Counted from the first letter of the stretch, positions 1-6,274 are shown. The stretch is 6,309 bases of DNA from Erysipelotrichaceae bacterium (GCA_030533035.1 JAUNJW010000124.1:1-6309); one strand, 5' to 3'. Notes: generated by a model from the sequence alone, not told the origin. Numbers and translations: made by a program.

Positions 1-1431
1 CTGTGAGAAGAAGCGGTGCTCTCCATAGCCGCCGGTTAACATGACCGACGCCAGCTTTGCCAGATCCGCCGCGCTGGCAAACAGACCGGCATGGCCGGAA
101 ACACCCGCCATGGCGTAGTACGCGTTGGGGTCGTGAACGGTTCCCTGGATTGTATCGGTTCTGATGCCGGTGTAATGCAGGGCGCCGTCACGGGTATGGC
201 CCATCAGTTCAGTCGCGGCGCAGTCATCTTTTTCAAAGCCGTTTTCCAGCGGATTATAGGTAATATGTTCAAGGCCCATCGGCTGCCAGAAGGTTTCCTT
301 CAGGAAATCCTGCATCGGTGTTCCCGTGATCTTTTCCACGCAATAGCAGAGAATCATATAGTCGACGTCGCTGTAGACTGACTTTGTCCCGGGTTTGTAC
401 ATCAGCGGCGTGCGGAAGATCTGTCTAAGTGTTTCCTGTCTGGTCGCTTCATCCCCGCCGGTGCCGGCATATAACTCGTTGCCGAGATCTGAATCATAAT
501 ACTGGGAAGCGCAGTCATAGCGGTCATTATAATAATGCGGTCCGGGCGGGAATCCTGCCTGGTGCTTCAGCAGGTCGCGGACGGTGAGTTCCGCTTTCCA
601 TTTTCTGTTTGTTTCAGGGCCCGGATCCTCATATCCTTCATAGGCAATGTGAATGGTGTCTTCTGAAAAGCCTTTTCCCAGTATATCGGTGATCTTCGTA
701 TCAAGGCTGATCTTTTCCTGCGTGAGCAGATACTGGATGGCATAGTTCACGCTGTACATCTTTGTGTTAGAGGCAAGATCATACAGGGTTTCAGCCGTGA
801 CAGCCGGCGCCTTCACAGGATTTCCGTGTTCATCATATGTTTTCACATTCCCCCATGCATTCTCATAGACTAACCTGCCGTCTTTGACAACTGCCAGCTG
901 GGCGCTGGGGAAGCCCTGTCTGATGTCAGCGGAAATGATCCTGTCAATCAGGTCAGCCGCTGCCGGATCTATGCCGGCGTCCGCCAGGGTGCCGCTGATC
1001 ACTTCGGGATACGGCACACAGACCCGGACCGTGCCCTCTTTCAGATGAGAGACCTGGACGGAATTGCGGCCGTTTACGGTAAGCCCTGAAATATCAAGAA
1101 GCCAAGTCCCACCCCGTTTCAATCCTTTCGTACTGACAGATTTTCCGTTGATATACAATGCAAAAGAACTGCATTTCTCATCGCAGCTCAGGTACATCTT
1201 TCCCTGGCCGCTGTACCCGTAAAACCCGATTCTGTTGTTGACAGCGAGGGAACTGTGCACCTTTCCCATCCAGTCCGGGAATGTGACGTCCAGCTGCCAC
1301 TGGGCTTCGGGAAGTACTGTTTCAGACATATCAGTCACTGCTCCTTTCGCATGATTGCTGAAGATCAGCGCCGCGATCAGTGCCGCGGCTGCACAGATAA
1401 CGGCAATGAAGCCGGTTGGTTTTCTTTTCAT
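1..1431 (-). CDS. pbp4b: PBP4B-like serine hydrolase (beta-lactamase/PBP family), 3' end outside window
   Basis: This is a serine beta-lactamase/penicillin-binding-protein fold enzyme of the PBP4B (YfeW-like) type, expected to act outside the membrane on D-Ala-terminated peptidoglycan peptides or related esters. I translated 477 residues, with no stop before the left edge. Residues 1-25 are basic then hydrophobic (MKRKPTGFIAVICAAAALIA), a signal peptide or anchor. Residues about 40-140 form a beta-rich N-terminal domain, and the hydrolase domain starts near 150. Catalytic motifs are visible: SxxK as SNTK (Ser221, Lys224), the tyrosine motif YSD (353-355), and HAG (447-449), inside GVSGHAGLFAS, in place of KTG. 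The start at 1431 is chosen because it includes the signal sequence. Its ribosome site is weak (CAGG about 11 nt upstream), and Met35 with AAAGGAG upstream is a rival start that would lose the export signal. It lies 26 nt after the TfoX-like gene, so co-transcription is likely. Family and fold are confident; the substrate is inferred. Confidence 0.88.
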   Translation of the reverse strand, partial: MKRKPTGFIAVICAAAALIAALIFSNHAKGAVTDMSETVLPEAQWQLDVTFPDWMGKVHSSLAVNNRIGFYGYSGQGKMYLSCDEKCSSFALYINGKSVSTKGLKRGGTWLLDISGLTVNGRNSVQVSHLKEGTVRVCVPYPEVISGTLADAGIDPAAADLIDRIISADIRQGFPSAQLAVVKDGRLVYENAWGNVKTYDEHGNPVKAPAVTAETLYDLASNTKMYSVNYAIQYLLTQEKISLDTKITDILGKGFSEDTIHIAYEGYEDPGPETNRKWKAELTVRDLLKHQAGFPPGPHYYNDRYDCASQYYDSDLGNELYAGTGGDEATRQETLRQIFRTPLMYKPGTKSVYSDVDYMILCYCVEKITGTPMQDFLKETFWQPMGLEHITYNPLENGFEKDDCAATELMGHTRDGALHYTGIRTDTIQGTVHDPNAYYAMAGVSGHAGLFASAADLAKLASVMLTGGYGEHRFFSQ

Positions 1432-1457
1432 GTGTCAAAACCTGCTGTGTATAATTC

Positions 1458-1784
1458 TCAGTCTGCTTTTTTCTTTCTTTTCTTCGGGGCGGGCAGTTCG
1501 GGATACATCGCTTCGACAAGCTCACGGAGAAACTGCCGGCTGTCTACGTTGTCCACCAGCAGCATTTCCTTCGCCCCGTCATACGGAATCTCATACGATG
1601 CGTGCGGCATAAGTTTCTTCGCCGATTCTGTCGGTTTGACCAGGAAGCGGTCATCATAAATGCCGCCGAACACCTTTCCCTGATAGTAGAGAATGAATTC
1701 ATTCATCATGGTGATATATGTGATATCGTCCAGTTCCGAAAGCTGGTCGAGGATGAATTCAAGATAACTTCTGCTGGATGCCAT
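1458..1784 (-). CDS. TfoX/Sxy N-terminal-domain protein
   Basis: This 108-residue protein matches the TfoX N-terminal domain as I know it from Firmicutes. The recognisable run is MMNEFILYYQGKVFGGIYDD followed by RFLVKPT (residues about 26-52), then PYDGAKEMLLVD (about 68-79) and a PELPAP segment before a lysine/arginine-rich tail. In gamma-proteobacteria TfoX/Sxy is a CRP-dependent competence activator with an extra C-terminal domain. This protein has only the N-terminal domain, so a competence role is not established. No signal peptide or membrane segment is seen, so it should be cytoplasmic. The start at 1784 is well supported by AGGAGG at 1794-1799, 9 nt upstream. It is first in the minus-strand unit, ahead of the PBP4B-like gene, with a plausible promoter at 1851-1879. 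Confidence 0.9.
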   Translation of the reverse strand: MASSRSYLEFILDQLSELDDITYITMMNEFILYYQGKVFGGIYDDRFLVKPTESAKKLMPHASYEIPYDGAKEMLLVDNVDSRQFLRELVEAMYPELPAPKKRKKKAD

Positions 1785-1850
1785 TGCGGATTTCCTCCTG
1801 TATTAAAAATGATTCTGCCTGCCGGTTTCCGCCGGGGATATTCTGAAGAC

Positions 1851-1879
1851 ATCATACCCTAAAAAAGAATTCACGTGAA
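1851..1879 (-). promoter_or_regulatory. Probable sigma-A promoter for the TfoX-like/PBP4B-like unit
   Basis: Read on the minus strand, TTCACG (1874-1879) and TATGAT (1851-1856) are separated by exactly 17 bp. The -10 box matches TATAAT at five of six positions and the -35 matches TTGACA at four of six. Transcription would begin about 50 nt before the AGGAGG site of the TfoX-like gene. The -35 box overlaps a possible GTG start of the divergent large gene, an argument for that gene starting further in. Confidence 0.55.
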
Positions 1880-1922
1880 AAGGATTCCTTTTTTCACCGG
1901 CTGCCTGTATCATGTTCAAAAC

Positions 1923-1927
1923 AGGTG
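1923..1927 (+). promoter_or_regulatory. Weak ribosome site favouring ATG 1932 for the deaminase-like gene
   Basis: AGGTG lies 4 nt before the ATG at 1932. It is a modest and rather close Shine-Dalgarno match, but the alternative in-frame GTG at 1875 is preceded only by an A-rich run with no AGGAGG-like site. This is weak evidence for the shorter form. Confidence 0.4.
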
Positions 1928-1931
1928 TCAG

Positions 1932-4388
1932 ATGACTTATTTCAAAACGTTTTATTTGGACAAAGAAAAAGACATTATCGTTGATTTATACAGAAACCAT
2001 AACCGTCTTTCATACACTCTGAGAACCCCCAACCACGGTACGGGAAACCTGATTTCAAACCTGGCTTCTTTATGTGCGATCCCTCTTTCTGAAGATGAAA
2101 ACGGACTGAAGGTCATCTGCGGCGAAGTACCGTGCTATATCGATGCGTACGGCAGAGCCGTTTATATCTTCCGTCTCGGCGGAACAAAGTGCGCGAGTAT
2201 TTATCCTGACGGCAGGGTTGAAATGAAGGCCATGATTCCCGCCATCTCAAAAACTCTGATGTCGCAGACCAAGGATTTCCACCTGAACATTGAAAAGACA
2301 ATCATCAAGTCATACATCCTCAATGACTGCAAGTTCCATACGGATCTGCATACGCATATGAACGCCAATCTCAGGCCGGATATCCTGATTGCCCTGGGGA
2401 TTTATCATCAGATCCGCTATCCGTATTACTACATTCAGAAACTGGGCCTCAGATGCACGGAAAAGCAAATGAGCTTTCTTGAAAAAGAGCGGGAAACCGT
2501 TAAATCTGAATACAGCGGTTCCCCTCTGAAAGGCAGATATCTGGAGCGGAAGATCAATGACAATACATTCATTAATTTCCGTGATCTGATTCTCGGAAAT
2601 CTGAAAGACAGCTCATACAACATCGCAAGGATCCGCAACTCACTGGCGGTTATGAAAGACGGCCAGGCGGTCTTTACCAATCTTGAAAAAGTGTATCTGT
2701 ACAGATATGTCTTCACCAAAGGCGTTAAGGCAGCGTATGAATCTGATCTTTCGGGATATGAAAAGATTGAGGATGAAGACATCGTTAACGCCCTGAAACA
2801 GATGGAAAGAGACAGCTGCCATCCTGTCTTTGGAAACAATACATTATTCCAGGACAAGCTGCTCTGGACCGCAAGAGCTTACAAGGCCCAGGGAATCAGC
2901 TATGCGGAAATCTCGGATACCTCTCTTGTAAAACCGGACGCCGCTCCTGAAGTGCTGCGGCAGATTCATGCGGTGATGCCCGCTGTCACGGAAGAAACCG
3001 GCGTTGTTCTCCGTTTTCTGGCGGCATTAAGAAGAATCCCGCTGACCATTGTCAAAGACAGTATTGTCCCGGCCGATTACAGCGCAAATCTCAGAGTGAT
3101 CAGAGCCATTGCCTGCGATCCGTATGTGGCCGGCAGCGACATCGTCGGTGAGGAAATCAATGACATCCGTGATCTGCAGCCTGTCATCCGCCAACTCACA
3201 CAGATCGCCCGGGACGAGCCATCCTTTATCATCCGCATCCATGCCGGTGAGAATGACAGCCTGAAGAACAATGTGGCAAACAGCGTCCTGGCAGTGAAGA
3301 ATTCACTGGAGCCGGGCCAGAAAATGCCCCGTGTACGGATCGGCCATGGTTTATATACAGCCTCATTAAACAGCGAAAAAGGAAAACAGCTGATTGAACT
3401 GCTGAAGGAAACGGAAACAGTCCTGGAATTCCAGATCACCTCCAACGTCAGGCTGAACAACCTGAATTCCCTGAAGGGACATCCGCTGAAGCAGTATCTC
3501 AAAGCCGGCATCATGTGCGTACAGGGCACCGACGGCGGCGCTCTTTACGGAACGGATTCCATGGATGAACAGCTGACTCTTGAAAAGCTTCTCTCCCTTT
3601 CCCCGAAGGAAATGAAGATGATGCGGGAAACAGAAGACAGAGTCCTTTCCTTCAGCCTGAAGGCTTTCCGTTCCAAGCAGAAGGCCCTTGAAAAATCCAT
3701 GGGCAGCACACCGGCTGATCAGTATTACAGCAGCCGGATTCAGAGTATTCCCCTGGCGGAAGAGACCGGAGCCGGACCGTCCGGAAAAACCGACGCCCGG
3801 AGTGCTCTTTGTGACATGATCCGGGAAGTTCCCAGGGATAAAACACCCATCGTCATTGCCGGCGGCAGTTTCAACAGCGACAGCCACCGGACAAAAATGC
3901 ACGCGGAAGGAAAAGAGCTGATCGACGCCCTTCTTGACGGCTGTGATCCTGAAAAAGTCTGTTTTGTCATCGGCCATTCCATGTGCGCCTATGAAAAATA
4001 CCTGGCTGAGCAGAACCGGGGCCGCTTCGGAATCTATTCCTTTGTGCCCTCGGCCATCAGCGCCTCAGAGATCAGAAAGATCAGGAATCAGGATGTCAGC
4101 GTCCGTGTCTCGATCGAATCTGCCGCCATGGGCATCTATAAATCCATTGCCTATGAAATCTTCAAACAGAGAAACTCCCTTCTGATTGCGTTTGACGGCA
4201 ATTCACCCGCAGCCAATATGATCCAGGAAGCCAATAACGCCAAATATGAATGCCGCATATTCATCGACCACAGGGCAAAATCACTTCTGGCCAAAGCACA
4301 TCAGCTGCAGGGCTATGTGACTGTATTTGACGAATCCGCGGATACAGTCAGGCGGATCAGAAAGGATCTTGGAAAAATCCAGAAATGA
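1932..4388 (+). CDS. Large multidomain adenosine deaminase-superfamily protein with C-terminal Rossmann-like domain
   Basis: This is a metal-dependent deaminase-like protein of about 818 residues, against roughly 330-350 for ordinary adenosine deaminase. Numbering is from ATG 1932; an in-frame GTG at 1875 would add 19 residues. Seen: an N-terminal, apparently beta-rich domain (about 1-125); then an ADA-type barrel (about 131-581) with DLHTHMN (His140, His142), AGSDIVGEE (400-408, matching the ADA GxDLAGxE strand), HAGE (His437, Glu440), IGHG (His472), TSN (503-505) and TDGG (Asp534, Gly535). By comparison with mouse ADA, the four zinc ligands, catalytic Glu and catalytic His are all present, but the second Asp of TDD, which contacts the purine in ADA, is Gly. 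About 100 extra residues, mostly helical-looking, sit between the HxH and GxD strands. A linker (582-636) leads to an alpha/beta domain (about 637-798) with IVIAGGSFN, SIESAAMG and LLIAFDGNS, suggestive of a SLOG-like or other Rossmannoid nucleotide-binding fold. No signal peptide is seen. Superfamily is confident; substrate and role are unknown. Confidence 0.85.
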   Translation: MTYFKTFYLDKEKDIIVDLYRNHNRLSYTLRTPNHGTGNLISNLASLCAIPLSEDENGLKVICGEVPCYIDAYGRAVYIFRLGGTKCASIYPDGRVEMKAMIPAISKTLMSQTKDFHLNIEKTIIKSYILNDCKFHTDLHTHMNANLRPDILIALGIYHQIRYPYYYIQKLGLRCTEKQMSFLEKERETVKSEYSGSPLKGRYLERKINDNTFINFRDLILGNLKDSSYNIARIRNSLAVMKDGQAVFTNLEKVYLYRYVFTKGVKAAYESDLSGYEKIEDEDIVNALKQMERDSCHPVFGNNTLFQDKLLWTARAYKAQGISYAEISDTSLVKPDAAPEVLRQIHAVMPAVTEETGVVLRFLAALRRIPLTIVKDSIVPADYSANLRVIRAIACDPYVAGSDIVGEEINDIRDLQPVIRQLTQIARDEPSFIIRIHAGENDSLKNNVANSVLAVKNSLEPGQKMPRVRIGHGLYTASLNSEKGKQLIELLKETETVLEFQITSNVRLNNLNSLKGHPLKQYLKAGIMCVQGTDGGALYGTDSMDEQLTLEKLLSLSPKEMKMMRETEDRVLSFSLKAFRSKQKALEKSMGSTPADQYYSSRIQSIPLAEETGAGPSGKTDARSALCDMIREVPRDKTPIVIAGGSFNSDSHRTKMHAEGKELIDALLDGCDPEKVCFVIGHSMCAYEKYLAEQNRGRFGIYSFVPSAISASEIRKIRNQDVSVRVSIESAAMGIYKSIAYEIFKQRNSLLIAFDGNSPAANMIQEANNAKYECRIFIDHRAKSLLAKAHQLQGYVTVFDESADTVRRIRKDLGKIQK

Positions 4389-4414
4389 AAGAAGCAGGAC
4401 GCTTCTTTCTTTTT
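4387..4414 (+). terminator. Intrinsic terminator of the deaminase-like gene
   Basis: A perfect 9-bp stem (GAAAGAAGC, 4387-4395, with GCTTCTTTC, 4401-4409) around a 5-nt loop AGGAC is followed directly by TTTTT (4410-4414). The stem begins inside the TGA stop codon (4386-4388). It should isolate this gene from the HIT gene downstream. Confidence 0.85.
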
Positions 4415-4451
4415 CAGCCGGAAAATCAGTGGAAATATGCACCGTTTTCCA

Positions 4452-4480
4452 TTGCTGTCATGAAAGGCCGCAGGTAAAAC
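4452..4480 (+). promoter_or_regulatory. Candidate weak promoter for the HIT-family gene
   Basis: TTGCTG (4452-4457) and TAAAAC (4475-4480) are 17 bp apart in the 102-base gap between the upstream terminator and the HIT start. Both are partial consensus matches (about 3/6 and 4/6). A promoter is expected here because the upstream gene is terminated, but this exact placement is tentative. Confidence 0.3.
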
Positions 4481-4516
4481 TTAATTGAACTACAACCATA
4501 ACAGGAGGCAAACATA

Positions 4517-4948
4517 ATGAATCAGACCATTAAAGGTGAAAACTGCGGTTATTGCGAAGGCGGAGAACTGCTGGCGTCATACGGCATCAAAATCTGTGAT
4601 CTTGACGTCTCACAGCTCATACTGTTCAAAGAGCAGAGCCACCGCGGCCGCTGCATTGTCGCGTATCAGGACCATGTCAGTGAAATCGTGGATATTTCCG
4701 ACGAGGACCGCAGCCGCTTCTTCGCGGACGTGAACCGGGCCGCAAAGGCAATCCACAAAGTATTCAATCCTGACAAGGTTAACTACGGTGCCTATGGCGA
4801 TACCGGATGCCATCTGCATATGCATCTGGTTCCCAAATACAAGGACGGCTTTGAATGGGGCGGCGTCTTCGAAATGAATCCCGGAAAGGTTTTCCTTTCA
4901 GAGGAAGAATATGAAGAAATGATCCGCGCCATCAGGGAAGCTCTCTGA
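4517..4948 (+). CDS. HIT-family (histidine triad) nucleotide hydrolase/transferase
   Basis: This 143-residue cytoplasmic protein belongs to the histidine triad superfamily, whose members hydrolyse or transfer nucleoside phosphates (dinucleoside polyphosphates, AMP-linked phosphoramidates). The triad HxHxHxx is explicit as HLHMHLV (His99, His101, His103), the middle His being the expected nucleophile position. An N-terminal CGYC (Cys10, Cys13) corresponds to the CxxC of many bacterial HIT proteins, which can hold a structural zinc together with downstream histidines; His53 is a candidate partner. The length is normal for a single-domain HIT protein. Start evidence is strong: AGGAGG at 4503-4508, 8 nt before ATG. 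It appears monocistronic, bracketed by terminators at 4387-4414 and 4985-5006. Family assignment is firm; the sub-type (Hint-like or Ap4A hydrolase-like) and the natural substrate are not determinable here. Confidence 0.93.
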   Translation: MNQTIKGENCGYCEGGELLASYGIKICDLDVSQLILFKEQSHRGRCIVAYQDHVSEIVDISDEDRSRFFADVNRAAKAIHKVFNPDKVNYGAYGDTGCHLHMHLVPKYKDGFEWGGVFEMNPGKVFLSEEEYEEMIRAIREAL

Positions 4949-4984
4949 GGATCATTGAAATAACTGGTCAGTGAATGAAAACAG

Positions 4985-5006
4985 CCTTCCCCTGCGGAAG
5001 GTTTTT
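4985..5006 (+). terminator. Intrinsic terminator of the HIT-family gene
   Basis: A 6-bp stem CCTTCC (4985-4990) with GGAAGG (4996-5001) around loop CCTGC is followed by TTTTT (5002-5006), 36 nt after the HIT stop. On the opposite strand the same stem is followed by CTGTTTTC, so it may also catch read-through from the convergent gene, although that gene has its own stronger terminator. Confidence 0.8.
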
Positions 5007-5023
5007 CTGTTGCGGCGGCAGAT

Positions 5024-5054
5024 AAAAAAACTGAGATCACGGGGATCGTCAGTT
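5024..5054 (-). terminator. Intrinsic terminator of the GNAT-dipeptidase gene
   Basis: Read on the minus strand, AACTGA pairs with TCAGTT (5049-5054 with 5029-5034), then after a single bulged base GATC pairs with GATC (5044-5047 with 5035-5038) around loop CCCGT. Seven Ts follow (5024-5030 complement). The hairpin starts 2 nt after the stop codon of the gene. Confidence 0.85.
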
Positions 5055-5056
5055 CT

Positions 5057-6232
5057 TCATTTCTCCTGTTTTTTCAATGAGCTGCGGCTGACGGGAAATG
5101 TGAAGTATGTATCGGGGAACGGTTCATTTTGCAGTGTGAAATGCCACCATTCCTCTGCCAGCGGCGCAAAGCCATGGCGGACCATCATATCCCGCAGCAG
5201 GATTCTGTTTTTATGCTGTTCTTCCGTGATTCCCTGATAATCCGGATGACTCAGTTCTCCGAAGTAATCAAACGGGCCGCCCATATCCAGATCTTTTCCG
5301 GTATTGATGTCCATAAGGATCAGATCAACCGTACTGCCTCTTGTATGGGAAGAATGTGCCGCGATAAATCCTTCCGCAAACAGTGAATCCTTTTCGACTT
5401 CCGGGTAAAAGACTTCCTTCATGCGGACATCGTGAGGATCTGATGCCCATCTGACAAAATGATCCACCGCTTTCTGGGGACGGTAGGCGTCAAAGATTTT
5501 CAGCCTGTACCCTTTTGCCATGCATTCATCGCTGACTTTTTTCAGGGAAGCGGCTGCCTGCTTTGTCAGAATTGCCTCCGGCTCTTCATAGCCGTCGATT
5601 CTTTCCCCGATAAAGTTATATCCGGAAAAATAACGGATCTCCTGAAATGCGTCGGGCACAGCCTCATCAAGCAGGACGAAATCAGAAGAATCATCCGATA
5701 AGCGGAAAGCCTCTTCCGGCTTTCTTTTTTCTGACAGTAGTTTTTCAGCCAGCAGGATGATTCCCTCTTCCTGCTTCACTTCACGGATGATCCGAAAGCC
5801 GTTCTTTTTCCAGAAATGCGTGGACTGCGGATTGCCTTTGTCAATGCCCAACATGATGGCGGTTTTTCCGGTTGCTTTCAGATATGCGGCTGTATCGCGG
5901 ATAATCCTGCTGCCGGTGTTTTTTCCCTGCATGCTTTTCTTCATCATGAAAAAGCCGATGAATGCGATGTCCTCTTCCGGATAGCCGTCAATCAGGTCCA
6001 TGATTGCGGCAAGCATGCCGTTTTCATAAAAACCGACGTAATATTTGTCGGATTCATCAACACCCGGCGGCGTGATACGCAGGTCTTGCAGGATGAGTTC
6101 CCTGTCAGGCTGCTTCCCGCAGTATTCATAATACTGTGTATTTTCCAGGCACAGATTCAGGATTTCATCTGCGTCGCCATCGTTCATTTTCCTGATCTGA
6201 AAGCATGTACTGAGTTTTGTGATATACAGCAT
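5057..6232 (-). CDS. GNAT acetyltransferase fused to VanX/DdpX-type D-Ala-D-Ala dipeptidase
   Basis: One uninterrupted 391-residue chain carries two enzymes. Residues about 8-165 are a GNAT domain: IAFIGFFMM followed by QGKNTGS (102-108), the acetyl-CoA pyrophosphate loop, and then NPQSTHFWKKNGF, the usual motif B region. Residues about 175-380 are an M15D zinc D,D-dipeptidase of near-normal length (VanX is about 202 aa), with DAYRPQ (Arg251), the SxHxxGxxxD motif as SSHTRGSTVD (His296, Asp303) and EEWWHF (catalytic Glu361, zinc ligand His364). The known family reaction is hydrolysis of free D-Ala-D-Ala in the cytoplasm; no export signal is seen. The acetyltransferase substrate is unknown. 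The start at 6232 is chosen from GAGGA 8 nt upstream; an in-frame ATG at 6307 would add 25 residues that look non-domain and overlap AT-rich promoter-like sequence. No vanH, vanA or vanRS gene is in the window, so glycopeptide resistance is not implied. It converges on the HIT gene. Confidence 0.9.
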   Translation of the reverse strand: MLYITKLSTCFQIRKMNDGDADEILNLCLENTQYYEYCGKQPDRELILQDLRITPPGVDESDKYYVGFYENGMLAAIMDLIDGYPEEDIAFIGFFMMKKSMQGKNTGSRIIRDTAAYLKATGKTAIMLGIDKGNPQSTHFWKKNGFRIIREVKQEEGIILLAEKLLSEKRKPEEAFRLSDDSSDFVLLDEAVPDAFQEIRYFSGYNFIGERIDGYEEPEAILTKQAAASLKKVSDECMAKGYRLKIFDAYRPQKAVDHFVRWASDPHDVRMKEVFYPEVEKDSLFAEGFIAAHSSHTRGSTVDLILMDINTGKDLDMGGPFDYFGELSHPDYQGITEEQHKNRILLRDMMVRHGFAPLAEEWWHFTLQNEPFPDTYFTFPVSRSSLKKQEK

Positions 6233-6240
6233 ATGTGTAT

Positions 6241-6274
6241 TCCTCAGTTCTGTGATTTTCTTTATATGTTTATA
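6241..6274 (-). promoter_or_regulatory. Ribosome site and AT-rich -10-like boxes before the GNAT-dipeptidase gene
   Basis: GAGGA on the minus strand (6241-6245) lies 8 nt before ATG 6232 and decides the start. Further upstream are two TATAAA boxes (minus strand, 6261-6266 and 6269-6274) that could be a -10 element. I cannot pair either with a convincing -35 box at 16-18 bp, so the ribosome site is well supported and the promoter only suggested. Confidence 0.5.

Noticed and set aside
91..381. A 96-codon plus-strand open frame at the left edge
   Set aside because: It is antisense to the HAG and YSD motif region of the PBP4B-like gene and shows no domain of its own.
1821..1836. Short GC-rich inverted repeat (CCGG...CCGG) in the TfoX-like leader
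   Set aside because: Only four base pairs and CCGG is self-complementary by nature; not enough to call an operator or riboswitch.
1875..1931. GTG start at 1875 for the large deaminase-like protein
   Set aside because: No Shine-Dalgarno sequence precedes it, it overlaps the -35 box of the divergent promoter, and the added residues look unlike a domain; kept only as an alternative.
3768..3791. GAGPSGKT (residues 613-620 of the large protein) fits the Walker A pattern GxxxxGK[ST]
   Set aside because: It lies in the flexible linker between the deaminase barrel and the C-terminal domain, without a preceding hydrophobic beta strand or a following Walker B, so it is probably a chance match.
3366..3977. 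A 203-codon open frame on the minus strand inside the large plus-strand gene
   Set aside because: It is antisense to a region with conserved ADA motifs, has no recognisable domain and no ribosome site worth noting; it is a shadow of the real coding frame.
1932..4388. Calling the large protein RdrB of a RADAR system
   Set aside because: Only the ADA superfamily and large size are shared; no RdrA ATPase or other RADAR partner lies in the window and no RdrB-specific motif can be verified by eye.
5057..6232. Vancomycin resistance (vanX) operon
   Set aside because: The dipeptidase domain is VanX-like, but vanH, vanA-type ligase and vanRS are absent and the domain is fused to a GNAT; chromosomal DdpX-type dipeptidases are common outside resistance clusters.
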